Part shown: in pieces, positions 1 through 8,783 of the stretch | How positions within the stretch are numbered: the first letter of the stretch is position 1 | Layout: each line of letters starts with the position of its first letter | Origin: Symbiodinium natans | Taxonomy: Eukaryota > Sar > Dinophyceae > Suessiales > Symbiodiniaceae | Assembly: GCA_905221605.1 (NCBI GenBank) | Contig: CAJNDS010000909.1 | Location: 1 to 52,578 of the forward strand | Direction: 5' to 3' | DNA: 52,578 bases | The notes under the pieces: model-generated | Told to the model about the DNA's origin: nothing | The model's database searches: none | The model's input: the letters and a program-made list of their open reading frames with translations, nothing else | Program-made: the position numbers and the translations under genes

Positions 1-230
1 CCCCCCTTCCCCCCCTTCCCCTCCGCAACCATGTGCATGTGGTATACAAGATACCCGACTTGAGGTGCCCTACCTCAAATACCCTCCCTATACCCCGAAC
101 CCTCCACTTAATCTTAACCCGAAAACCCATGCACGCTATAGTAATGAGCCCTAGATGCCTTATACGCAGAATAATAAACCCTCTTTCTTTCTTTTACCCC
201 GTATAAAGCTGCAAACCCTAAACCCCTCAG
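1..230. repeat. Degenerate C-rich telomere-like tract
   Basis: The window opens with C-tracts broken by TT, then decayed CCCTAAA-like units (ccccgaaccc, cttaacccg, aaaccctaaacccc). No array is perfect. The only open frames here are composed of repeat sequence, so I call no gene. It directly precedes the first exon-like island. Confidence 0.6.
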
Positions 231-293
231 GAGTGCGAGCAGAAGCTTGCGCAGCTTGGGGCCAACGCATCCTGTGGCCAGGCTTGGATTAAG
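231..293 (+). CDS. Exon-like island, unknown protein
   Basis: An open GC-rich island follows a CCCCTCAG acceptor-like sequence. One frame gives ECEQKLAQLGANASCGQ, a typical soluble protein composition, while the flanks are repeat. The donor could be GC after GGCCAG or lie near 293. Function is not recognised; the call rests on composition and one plausible splice site. Confidence 0.35.
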
Positions 294-360
294 TGTCCTA
301 ATATGGCTAGAAGTACAGTTATAAGTACAATTGGTTAACAGGTACCATGAACCTCCAAGT

Positions 361-440
361 AGGGTTTTGAGGTTTGGGTTTTTCCCTAAACCCAAAACCC
401 TCAACCCTAAATCCTAAACCCTAAACCCTAAACCCTAAAC
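361..440. repeat. Head-to-head telomere repeat junction
   Basis: TTTAGGG-orientation sequence (gggttttgaggtttggg) runs straight into CCCTAAA-orientation sequence at about 382-384, with no unique DNA between. This is the polarity of two chromosome ends fused together. The C-strand side ends in AAACAG, used as the acceptor of the next exon-like island. Confidence 0.65.
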
Positions 441-442
441 AG

Positions 443-528
443 CACGCCAAGGTGCGGAAGCCCTGGCTTCGATGCTGGCAGCCTCGGTAGGCGCTTACCG
501 GGAGGTCGTCGAGGGCTTGCAAAACATG
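443..528 (+). CDS. Exon-like island, helical Ala-rich peptide
   Basis: The island begins right after ccctaaacAG and reads GAEALASMLAASVGAYREVV in one open frame, then stays open to a GT at 529 (ACATG|GTCGCT). The peptide looks alpha-helical and amphipathic. No family is recognised. Telomere-like repeats lie on both sides, so the acceptor appears to be built from the end of a CCCTAAA array. Confidence 0.45.
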
Positions 529-539
529 GTCGCTTGGCC

Positions 540-887
540 CGAAACCCGAAACCCGTAACCCTAAACCCGAAAACCGAAACCCGAAACCCTGAAACCCTAA
601 ACCCTGAAACCCTAAACCCTGAACCCTGAACCCTAAACCCTAGGCTTGGACATGCGCAAGATGCTTCTGCCCCCCCCCCCCCCTCCCCCTCAACTTCTGG
701 CTTCAGTTTCGTTGGTTTGTTTTGGCGGTGCTTTCCATGCTGTCATCCCAACTATTGAAAGAATCATCCGAGCCCTTTGCAAAGTTCTTAGTAGCCGAGT
801 ACATACGTAACCTTTAACCTGTTTGGGGCATATCGAATCCTACCACAATTGAAAGGTTAACCTTTTTGGGGTATATCGCTCACATGA
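540..887. other. Telomere-variant tract, poly-C and unique spacer
   Basis: Positions 540-645 hold mixed CCCTAAA, CCCGAAA and CCCTGAA units. A short open patch near 647-672 could encode LDMRKMLL. A C run covers about 670-683. The rest (690-885) is AT/GC-mixed spacer with no gene I can support. Confidence 0.5.
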
Positions 888-954
888 GGTGACGGCCATT
901 GCATCTGAGCCTGCTGATGTGCGACTGCGGCTCATCCGAATCGGCAACGAGGAC
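888..954 (+). CDS. Exon-like island, unknown protein
   Basis: One frame reads ASEPADVRLRLIRIGNED, with charged and hydrophobic residues alternating as in a beta-strand protein. It ends GAGGAC|GTTTAG, so the donor would be the start of a TTTAGGG array at 955. The acceptor is less clear (ACATGAG). Function unknown. Confidence 0.4.
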
Positions 955-956
955 GT

Positions 957-2684
957 TTAGGGTTTACGGATTAGGGTTTAGCGTCTCTTCCAAGGATTCC
1001 TAAACCCGAGGCGATCTTATGAGCCCTAAGCCCAGAATTCGCAACATCCGAAGAACCCTGTAAGACAATACAAACCCCATATAGAACTGCAAGCCCTACA
1101 AGGCCGATAAGCCCTCTAAAGCCTACAAGTTGACAAGCCCCTAAGAACCCTAGAAACCCTAAGTGAAACCTATGCCCTAAACCCTAAACCCTAGACCCTA
1201 AATGAAACCCATAGAAGCCCCAGTAGGACATCCTATAAACCTTGAGCCTGACTCTTAGAGCGGCCACTGTAGTGCGCCAGAGCATATGTGTTCAAGGGGG
1301 TTAATGCTTCAGGGTTCTGTAGGGTCCCTAAACCCTAATTAGACCCTATAAAACCCTGCGGAAGGGTTAGGGGTATGGGGTTTAGGGTTTATAGGGTGTA
1401 GGGTTTAGGGTTTAGCGTTTGGGGCGGTGTAGGGTAGGGGGTATGGGGTTTAGGGTTTATAGGGTGTAGGGTTTAGGATTTAGGGTTCAGGACCCTACCT
1501 AACCCAAGCTTTGTGGGAAGGGCTTCCAGCAGAAGCTGGGGCGGCAGCCGGGTGTGTGGCTTCTCGGGCCTTTATTTCAGCAGGCTGGCGGGCTTAGGGT
1601 TTAGGGTTTCGGGTTTACGGTTTAGGTTTTAGGGTTTAGGGTTTTAGGGGGTTAGCTGGAACATCTCAAGCCCCTATACTTTGGTAGAGTTCGCAGGGTC
1701 GTACATTGAGTCAGAAGTGTATGATAACTTGGGATATATCATACGAGCCCCTGGCTGTAGCCAGCGTGTTAGGGTGGCCCCTCCACTGTAGATTCTGAGA
1801 ACCCTAGACCCTTAGCCCAAAACCCTTGGCCTGAGTTTGGGGTTTAGGGTTTAGGGTTTAAGGCTTCGGGTTTTGGGTTGAGGGTTGAGGGTTGTGGGCT
1901 TCGGGCGGCTTAGTTCCCCCGTCCGGCCTCAAAAGCCTTCAACACTGCAGAAGTATCTCGAATCCTTCCTTCATAGGGTTTTTCAGGGAGGGTTTAGGGG
2001 TTTTGGGGTTTTGGGTTTATGGTTTAGGGTTCAAGGGGGGTAGGTACTAGGGAACCGTAGGGAAGCTTAGGGAGCCTTGGGGAGTAGTAGGGAGTGTAAG
2101 GGAACCTTGGGTTACATACCCCCCTTGAACCCCCTGCCTTAAGAACCCTACGCTTACTCCTTTCCCTGAACACACAATAGGCAAAAACATTGCACCCTCC
2201 AAAGTCCTAATCCTAAAGCCCTGAACAACCCCCCAAAGCCCGAAAATCCCTCAACACCCGCAAAGCCATAAAGCCTAAAACCCTGAAAACCCTAAAGTCC
2301 CAAGAGCCCTATCAAACCCCTAAACCCTAAACCCTTAAACCTAAACCCCCCCCCCCCCCCCCCCCCGACGCCCCAAAACCCCCTGCATCTGAGGCTCTTC
2401 CTAAGCCCCAAACCTGAACCCTAAACCCCAAGCCCTAAGCCCTAAACCCTAAACCCTAAACCCTATAAACCCTAAACGGAGCCCCTTACATCTGAGGCTC
2501 TTCCTACGCGGTGTTGGTTTTCAAGCCTTGGCGCGTGACGCCCTAGCCAGCGACTGTGGCTCAGTGTAGGGTCTGGGGCTTGCTGGTTTGGGGAGCTGTC
2601 TGGTTGTTTAGGGTTTAGGGTTTAGGGTTTAGGGTTTAGGGTTTAGGGTTTAGGGTTTAGGGTTTAGGGTTTAGGGTGTCTTCA
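957..2684. repeat. ITS-rich spacer with alternating orientation
   Basis: TTTAGGG patches lie at about 957-985, 1370-1490, 1591-1660, 1835-1905, 1980-2035 and 2608-2676. CCCTAAA patches lie at 1140-1210, 1327-1360, 1797-1830, 2280-2345 and 2400-2480. The 2608-2676 array is about ten perfect units. Direct G-to-C junctions occur near 1324 and 1489. Small GC-rich islands (1509-1587, 2480-2600) are open in one frame but too weak to call as exons. Confidence 0.6.
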
Positions 2685-2739
2685 GAGTGAGCAGCGGGTT
2701 CAGGACTGGCTTGCCCACAACTACCGCCGGGAGTTCAAG
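2685..2739 (+). CDS. Exon-like island, charged helical peptide
   Basis: After a perfect TTTAGGG array the sequence gives gtgtcttCAG, then an open frame reading SEQRVQDWLAHNYRREFK. This composition is strongly protein-like (amphipathic, charged). The 3' edge after TTCAAG is not a GT; a GA donor would be needed, a class reported in dinoflagellates. Function not recognised. Confidence 0.45.
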
Positions 2740-2857
2740 ATAATACAGATACGGTTTTTCACACAACCCAAAATCCCATGGTACTGTATATCGTCTACAT
2801 ATCACAACAATCATTAGCGAGAAGTGAGAAGCACCATGCATGTGTAGAGGTTGTTGG

Positions 2858-2906
2858 TCATCATCAGCATCATTATGATGATGATGGTGATGATGACGGT
2901 GGAGGT
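2858..2906. repeat. Imperfect CAT/GAT trinucleotide microsatellite
   Basis: Trinucleotide units of catcat on one side and gatgat on the other make a short imperfect inverted microsatellite. It sits just upstream of the 249-bp tandem repeat and shows no coding signal. Confidence 0.7.
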
Positions 2907-2924
2907 TTTCGGCGGGGGAACCCC

Positions 2925-3625
2925 TGTACCCGTCTAGGTGCTTGCAATGAAGTCATGCCCAAGAGTTGAACTTCGTCTCGGCATGCAAGGACGAGCCCTG
3001 AACCTGTCCTTGGGGGCCCCGTGGTTGTTTGCCAGAGCACTCGGTTTGGTTTTCGGGCGTTCCTGTACCCGTCTAGGTGCTTGCAATGAAGTCATGCCCA
3101 AGAGAGTGCCATCCCTAGTTGCACTTCGTCTTCGAATGCAAGGACCTGGATAGACTCGAAATGCTCTGTTTTAGTGCGTTACTAAAGAGCAACATTGCCA
3201 GCAGAAACCCCGTAACCTCTGTGGTAGGAACCCTGAACTCGTCCTTGATTTTTTTTTTGGGGGGGGCGGTGTCGCCAGAGCACTCGGTTTGGTTTTGGGT
3301 GGGGGAACCCCTGTGCCCGTTGAGGTGCTTGCAATGAAGTCATGCCCAAGAGAGTGCCATCCCTAGTTGCACTTCGTCTTCGTATGCAAGGACCTGAATA
3401 GACTCGAAGTGCTCGGTTTTCGTGTGCTACTAAAGAGCAACAAAGTCGGTGGAAAGGCCGTAACCTCCGTGGTGGAACCCTGAACTCGTCCTTGGTTTTT
3501 TTTTTGGGGTGGCGGGCGGTGTCGCCAGAGCACTCGGTTTGGTTTTGGGTGGGGGAACCCCTGTACCCGTCTAGGTGCTTGCAATGAAGTCATGCCCAAG
3601 AGAGTGCCGTCCCTAGTTGCACTTG
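2925..3625. repeat. ~249-bp tandem repeat (about 3 units plus partial)
   Basis: The block cttgcaatgaagtcatgccc starts at 2941, 3080, 3328 and 3578, giving spacings of 139, 248 and 250 bp. The first unit is therefore internally deleted and the last is partial. Units share the tracts gtgccatccctagttgcact and cagagcactcggtttggttt and contain a T-run followed by a G-run of variable length. Short open frames in it are repeat shadows. Confidence 0.85.
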
Positions 3626-3627
3626 GT

Positions 3628-3735
3628 CAGAGCATTTCGGTGGAGCCAAGGGGGCTGGGGATCGCCAGAGCATTTCGGTAGAGGCAAGGGGGGGGGGGGG
3701 GGGGGTGGGGATATCGCCAGAGCATTTCCATTTTG
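3628..3735. repeat. Short satellite of gccagagcatttcggt units
   Basis: Three related units begin with gccagagcatttc near 3628, 3665 and 3717, separated by G-rich spacers including a long G run at about 3687-3706. The unit shares the ccagagca core with the preceding 249-bp repeat, so it is probably derived from it. Confidence 0.65.
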
Positions 3736-3839
3736 GTGGAGGTTCCTAGTGTTTACCTGTACAGTGTACAGAGTATAGTACTGAACAGTATGCGCACAGG
3801 CATCCACAACCAGCCGACCCTCACAGGGTTCGGGACGCG

Positions 3840-4482
3840 AGTGAGACATGCGCTCGCTGACGCTCGGCAAGCTTCGCCCGCCACAGATTGTGGGCGGGAG
3901 GGCTCGGCTTAGACTTTAGGGTTTAGGCCCTCGACCCTAAACCCTACCTACACTGGGGCGTTTGGCTTCTTGTTGTTGAACGGGCTTCGGGTCATAGGAA
4001 CTGCGGAGCGCTGTCAGCCCCAAGCCTCATTCACCAGGGTTTCCATAAACCCTAACGACATCCGCCCTCCCCACCCCCCCAGAAAAAGAAATAGCACGCG
4101 CACGCACACACACACACACAGAGCCAGCAAAAAATGAAAAGAAACACAAAGCCCCCAACAAGAAAGGCGACCTGGTGGCAGCGCTTGGCCTGGCCTCCAG
4201 CGTTCCGAGCGAGCGCTTCCTCCTTCTCACCGAGCCAGACATGATGGGCGCCTATGAGGCAAGATTTCGAACCCCTGAAACTTCGAACCCTAAACACTAA
4301 ACCCTACACCCTAAGCCCTAAACCCTAAGCCCTAAACCCTAAGCCCTAAACCCTAAACCCCTGAGCCCTGAACCCTAAACCCTGAACCCTGAACTCTGAA
4401 CCCTAAACCCTAAACCCTAAGTTGTGAGGATCTTATGGGGCTCATGTACGGTCAGAAAGGTTTTGCAGGGTATGTTCAGGGT

Positions 4483-4513
<31 letters not shown>

Positions 4514-4740
4514 GCGGGGGAGGGGAGGGGCTGTGGGTTTTAGAGAGTTGTAATGGTTTTGGGGTTGAGGGATGGGGCGGTTGAGAGGGCCGAAGGGCCG
4601 AGTTTGATGTAAGAGGGTCTGGGGTTTAGGGTTCAGGGTTCAGGGTTTAGGGTTTAGGGTTGAGGGTTTAGGGTTTAGGGTTTAGGGTTTAGGGTTCAGG
4701 GTTTAGGGTTTAGGGTTTAGGTTTAGGGTTTATTTAGGGT
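3840..4740. repeat. ITS, CA microsatellite and long poly-G
   Basis: A TTTAGGG patch (3909-3928) meets CCCTAAA (3933-3950) almost directly. A short CA/CG dinucleotide tract lies at 4096-4120. CCCTAAA, CCCTAAG and CCCTGAA units fill 4285-4425. A G run of roughly 30 bases lies at 4486-4515. TTTAGGG units fill 4620-4740. The 3950-4265 spacer has no gene I can support. Confidence 0.65.
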
Positions 4741-4749
4741 TTTGGGACT

Positions 4750-4836
4750 GGAGAGGAGTGGAGCCAGTGGCACAAGCGCCTCCTGGCCATTTCCAGCTTC
4801 CTTCAGTCCCTCGAGAAGCCGCTTGACCCCAGATGA
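4750..4836 (+). CDS. Exon-like island, unknown helical protein
   Basis: Between two TTTAGGG arrays one frame reads EEWSQWHKRLLAISSFLQSL, then runs to a TGA at 4834. The dense charged/aromatic pattern looks protein-coding. No acceptor is obvious because the 5' flank is TTTAGGG sequence. It may be a terminal exon or a fragment. Function unknown. Confidence 0.4.
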   Translation, partial: GEEWSQWHKRLLAISSFLQSLEKPLDPR

Positions 4837-4957
4837 GTGGGCGTTCGTGATGATTAGGGTTTTGGGGTTTAGGGTTTGCGGTTTAGGGTTGGCCTTGTGG
4901 GCCGTCCTATCATGGTTTCCTTTTGCTAAACCCTAAACCCTAAACCTTAAACCACAG

Positions 4958-5059
4958 CTACCCAGGCTTGTCTTCCACCGAACGGCGCATCTCGGGCGGC
5001 ATGGCCTGGATGTGGTGGCCGGCGAGGTGTTGACCCTTGGCTCGGCAAGAGGATTTCAG
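4958..5059 (+). CDS. Exon-like island, unknown protein
   Basis: A CCCTAAA array ends in aaaccaCAG and the next bases open a frame reading LPRLVFHRTAHLGRHGLDVV that continues to about 5059. The acceptor is good; the donor is not clear. The peptide resembles a globular enzyme fragment but no family is recognised. Confidence 0.45.
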
Positions 5060-5286
5060 GAAGGGCTTCGGACTTATTCCTATAGCCCCCTTTGGAATTC
5101 TTTTCTTAGGGCGATGCTTTCCCCATGTCTCTAAGGGTTAGTTTCGTGGTCCCTTAATATGGGACCCCTTATCTACCCCCTTTTCTACCCTATACAAAAT
5201 TAAGGGCCCCTACTTCAGAACCCTCTAACGCGGGTAAGAGAGCAGCTTCCAGGATGGGCTATTCCGCCCTAGAATCCCCATAAACA

Positions 5287-5433
5287 AACCCTTTTAGAAG
5301 GGATTTCTAAATAGCCCTTTTAAGGGATTTTTAAGGGGTTATAGGGTAGAATAATAACCCTTTTAAGGGATTTTTAAGGGGTTCTCGGGTAATTATCACA
5401 ACCCGTTTAAGGGGCTTTTTAAGGGGGTTATGG
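5287..5433. repeat. ~44-bp tandem repeat, three to four units
   Basis: Units of the form cccttttaagggatttttaa start near 5289 (degenerate), 5315, 5358 and 5402. Each unit is itself a small palindrome (ccctttt/aaaaggg-like), so the block could fold into repeated hairpins. It lies beside MITE-A copy 1. Confidence 0.7.
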
Positions 5434-5584
5434 GGTACAATGGCACACTCCTGCTTAGGTCCTCGAAGGAGCTCATACAAAGCTGGGAGGGCGCTGTGCC
5501 GGACTAGCGCGCCGCGCGGGTGGAAAAAAAAACGTCGGAGCTGCTCGGAGCTCCACCTACGCAACATGGAGGCGTGCAAGAGAT

Positions 5585-5697
5585 GGGGGTTTACGAAAAT
5601 AGGGGGACCCCTATATAATAGACCCCCAAAGAGTAAAATTCCTTTTCGTCAGGACCCCAGGAAGGTATCCCTAATATCGTAAATTCGTAAACCCCCG
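5585..5697 (+). mobile_element. MITE-A copy 1
   Basis: A ~110-bp element with terminal inverted repeats: it starts GGGGGTTTACGAAAATAGGG and ends with the inverse (cgtaaacccccg). Similar copies lie at 31388, 35395, 38708, 46051 and 49458. There is no coding capacity, as for non-autonomous MITE-like elements. Confidence 0.7.
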
Positions 5698-5699
5698 TT

Positions 5700-6940
5700 T
5701 CGGCAAGGTTAAGGCCGAACGAATCCTGCGCAGAAGAAAGACGGTCCGCAGACTCACACCCTCAACAAAGCCCGAAACCCCACAGCTCCCACATTCTTTG
5801 CCGAGCATGGCGTCGATTCTGGCCGGTTTTGCTTGCAGCCTGTATACACGGTAGCCCGGTAGACGCCATGCATGAGCATGTCGTGCGCTCCTCCTGCACC
5901 AGCTGTACTCCTATAGGGCTGTTGGTAAGTTACTGCTTCTCGACGCGCCTGAGCTCCAGATGAAAGCATGTAGAATGCGTACGTGCGACTGACCTTGTAG
6001 AATCGTAGAACCCCGAACCCTACGCATCACAAGCAGTTTCCAACGTGGGCTTAGCTAGAACAAGCCGACATGGAGGCGCCAGACTGGACAGAGAGCCTGA
6101 AGGCAGAAACATGTTCCAAACCCTGAAAATTCTGCCGTGAATTTCTTTGCAGGCGTAGATCTAGATTGACTGGGTTTTTTTGGGGTCTCTGTAGAAGTAC
6201 GTTCCTCACAACCTTGAATAACAAAAAGGGGCCGCAATTTAGATCAACCCCCCAGGTAGGTAAACCTTTGCGTTCAGGGTTTAGGGCTTGGGGTTCGGAT
6301 TGGGATGCAAGGGTCCAGACTTCACATGTCAGTGCGGTGGCAGCGGTGGGGCTAGGCTACCACAGCTTACGGATCAGGGATGATGGTGCTCCCCAATTCA
6401 AGCCGGTGAGCTGTTCTATGGAGTACGGTTCCCTAACCCTAAACCCCATAAACCCCCCCAAACCCCAAGCCTTAAACCCTAAACCCTAAACCTTAAACCC
6501 TAAGCCCTAGACGCTTCTCGAAAGGCCCCGAAAACGGACCCGAACGTAGAACAGTCCCCCCGACCAACGCGGGAACTCCGGACCTGAACGTAGACCTTAC
6601 ACCCCACCGACTCACGAAATGGGCTTTGGGTGTTATTCCTATAGGTAGGATAAGGGGGACCCTTGACAGGGAACCCCTTCTTAACCCTCTTCTGGCTTTC
6701 TTAAGCACGGACGGGTCTATATCCCCAAGGGTCCCTAATCCTATCCCCTACTTATGCCTAAGCCTTAAACCACAAACCCTCAACGGTACGAGTTCAAGGG
6801 TTTTGGGCTGCTGGGTGTAAGTACTCCTCCAGCTCCGGGTCTTCTAACAGCCTTCCTGGCTTTTAGGGTTTAGAGGGCTTACAAGAGTTTTGGGCTTATA
6901 AGGGTTTAGGGCTTTTGGATTGAAGGGGCTGTAAGGGTTA
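5700..6940. other. Mixed spacer with small ITS patches
   Basis: This stretch holds unique AT/GC-mixed DNA, CCCTAAA patches at 6430-6510 and 6755-6780, and TTTAGGG-like patches at 6272-6292 and 6860-6935. Open frames of 60-107 codons in it overlap repeats or lack splice context, so I call none. A G-poor island at 6295-6425 is open but unconvincing. Confidence 0.4.
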
Positions 6941-6946
6941 CGTGTT

Positions 6947-7124
6947 AGGATGTTCCCCCTTATACTAACAGTCCTTAGTAGGGATAAGAATAGGGGGGGG
7001 GGGGGGGGTACCCATAATCCCTATCGAGGAGCTGTTCCTATAAGGCGGAACATCCCAAGTAATGTGGTACCCATAATCCCTATCGAGGAGCTGTTCCTAT
7101 AAGGCGGAACATCCCAAGTAATGT
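6947..7124 (+). mobile_element. MITE-D copy 1 with duplicated right half
   Basis: The element starts ggatgttcccccttatacta and ends cgGAACATCCC, an inverted repeat seen also at 25957, 31204 and 45268. A G run lies at 6992-7008. Its right half is exactly duplicated: 7007-7065 and 7066-7124 are the same 59 bp (ggtacccataatccctatcg...). The duplication is perfect, so it is young or maintained. Confidence 0.8.
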
Positions 7125-7237
7125 GAGCAGCCAGGTGGAGGAAAAGAACCTGCAGGAGTACCTCTGCCCGTGCCCGAGCTGGAGGTTGAAAGGGGGCAGC
7201 CTTGGAGGAGTTTAGGATGTATAGGGTTTAGGCATTT

Positions 7238-7580
7238 CGGGTCCCTAAACCCGACTCCCATAACAAACCCCTAAACCCCTCAACCCCTAAACCCCTAAAC
7301 CCCTCAACCCCTAAACCCCTAAACCCCTCAACCGCTCAACCCCTCAACCCCTCAACCCCTCAACCCCTAAACCCCTAAAACCCCTAAACCCCTAAACCCC
7401 TAAACCCCTAAAAACCCTAAAACCCCTAAACCCCTAAACCCCTAACCCTGCATCCTAAACCCTAAACCCCCTCGAAAGCCTAAACCCTTGCGTTTGAGGC
7501 CAGTCCCTAAACCCTAAACCCTAAACCCTAAACCCTAAACCCAAACCCTAAACCCTAAACCCTAAACCTTAAACCCTAAA
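7238..7580. repeat. CCCCTAAA/CCCCTCAA octamer block plus CCCTAAA array
   Basis: After a direct junction of TTTAGGG into CCCTAAA at about 7230-7240, positions 7256-7445 are dominated by an eight-base variant (ccccTAAA, with ccccTCAA interspersed). The usual seven-base unit resumes at 7505-7580. Runs of the same variant indicate local amplification of a mutated unit. Confidence 0.8.
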
Positions 7581-7582
7581 AG

Positions 7583-7665
7583 GCCAGAAGCAGCACACCC
7601 TGGTGCTTCGGGGCGCGGTGCAGACCTTGCAGCACACGCTGGTGCTGCGGGCTCAGGTTGAATCT
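7583..7665 (+). CDS. Exon-like island with internal repeat
   Basis: Bounded by ccctaaaAG and TCT|GTAGGC, the frame reads QKQHTLVLRGAVQTLQHTLV and on to LRAQVE. The motif QHTLVLR occurs twice, so the exon encodes a short internal repeat. CCCTAAA lies on the 5' side and TTTAGGG on the 3' side. Function not recognised. Confidence 0.5.
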
Positions 7666-7679
7666 GTAGGCTTCCGGGG

Positions 7680-8119
7680 GTGTAGGGTTTAGGGTTTAGG
7701 GTTTAGGGTTTAGGGTTTAGGGTTCAACGCTTTCAGGCGGTTTAGTGTACAGCTTAGGTGGTTAGGGGCTTAGTTTGAAGAAGGTGTTTGCAAAGTGTTT
7801 ATCCTCAACCCTAAGCCCTAAACCCTAAACCCTTGCTTGCGTTTGCCTTTGAAGGTTTTTTTATGTTTTTTAGGTTAGGTCGGGTCGGGCCCGAGCCCTT
7901 TTGAATATACGGTGTACCACCCGCCAGAATAGGGAGGGCACATCGCCCTAAACCCTACGCCAGGTTTCGAGAGTCCGGGCGTCCCAAATGGCAACAAAGC
8001 ACCCTAAACCCTAAGCTCTAAGCCCTAGGCCCTAAGCCTTAGGCCCTAAACCCTAAACCCTAAACCCTAAACCCTAAACCCTAAACCCTAAACCCTAAAC
8101 CCTACGTAAGCCTCAAGAG
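7680..8119. repeat. ITS arrays flanking spacer
   Basis: TTTAGGG fills 7681-7723; CCCTAAG/CCCTAAA units lie at 7805-7832 and 7992-8104, the last about nine clean units. The 7835-7945 spacer holds nothing recognisable. Confidence 0.6.
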
Positions 8120-8233
8120 GTGCGTGTGCTTTCGCATCCGGGCTTCCTGAGGCCAGTCCCCACGACCCGGGCGGACGATGGCTTCGTCCACTTCGGGGAC
8201 ATGCTCACGCTGTGCAGCGCCGAGCGCTCGGCC
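8120..8233 (+). CDS. Putative CFAP161-like exon (N-terminal part)
   Basis: The frame reads VRVLSHPGFLRPVPTTRA followed by ADDGFVHFGDMLTLC. This resembles the N-terminal region of cilia/flagella-associated protein 161, where a leucine-arginine-proline stretch is followed by a conserved EDGYxHYGD-type motif. CFAP161 is an axonemal microtubule inner protein, so a flagellate would be expected to have it. The acceptor is AAGAG|GTG; the donor may be GC (TCG|GCCTAG). The plausible next exons (16974, 17403, 19269) lie about 9 kb downstream beyond the LINE and helicase sequences. The call is from motif recognition only; it could be another protein with this fold. Confidence 0.45.
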
Positions 8234-8280
8234 TAGGGGTTCAGGGTTGAGGGCCGTAAACCCCAAAAACCCTAAACCCC

Positions 8281-8456
8281 AAACCCTAGACCTATAAACC
8301 CTAAACCCTAATCCCTTGTTCCTGGTCAACTTGGGGGCCTAGACCCTAAACCCTAAACCCTAAACCCTAAACCCTAGACCTATAAACCCTAAACCCTAAT
8401 CCCTTGTTCCTGGTCAACTTGGGGGCCTAGACCCTAAACCCTAAACCCCAAACCCT
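8281..8456. repeat. 88-bp tandem duplication carrying CCCTAAA units
   Basis: Two consecutive 88-bp copies (8281-8368, 8369-8456) each contain ccctagacctataaacccta, the unique segment ttcctggtcaacttgggggc, and flanking CCCTAAA units. The unique segment proves duplication of a composite ITS-plus-spacer block rather than simple repeat slippage. Confidence 0.8.
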
Positions 8457-8783
8457 AAACCCCAAACCCCAAACCCCAAACCCTAAACCCCAAACCCCAA
8501 ACCCCAAACCATAAACCCTAAACCCTAAACCCTAAACCCTAAACCCTAAACCTTAAACCCCAAGCCCTAAACCCAACAGGCTGTAGGCGTATGCTCCCGA
8601 ACCCCTTCGGCTCGCGGTCCTACCGCCCCACAACCGTCCAAGCTCCAAGCCGAAAGTGCCAAAGCACCACAAGAGGGTCTACGGTTTAGGGTTTAGGGTT
8701 TTTCTTCTTCGGCCATATGAGAATCCAATGGATGCGGGCGATGACAAAAACATGAGTCAAACTAATTAGGGGAAGCGGCAGCT
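8457..8783. repeat. CCCCAAA/CCCTAAA array and spacer at LINE 3' side
   Basis: Units of CCCCAAA and CCCTAAA alternate to about 8575. A GC-rich spacer follows, then a short TTTAGGG patch at 8682-8702. The spacer from 8703 leads into the 3' end of the minus-strand retrotransposon. No poly-A or simple 3' tail of the LINE is evident. Confidence 0.6.

Noticed and set aside
114-404. 96-codon minus-strand open frame
   Set aside because: It spans the degenerate repeat and runs antisense to a better exon-like island at 231-293; its ends translate telomere-like sequence.
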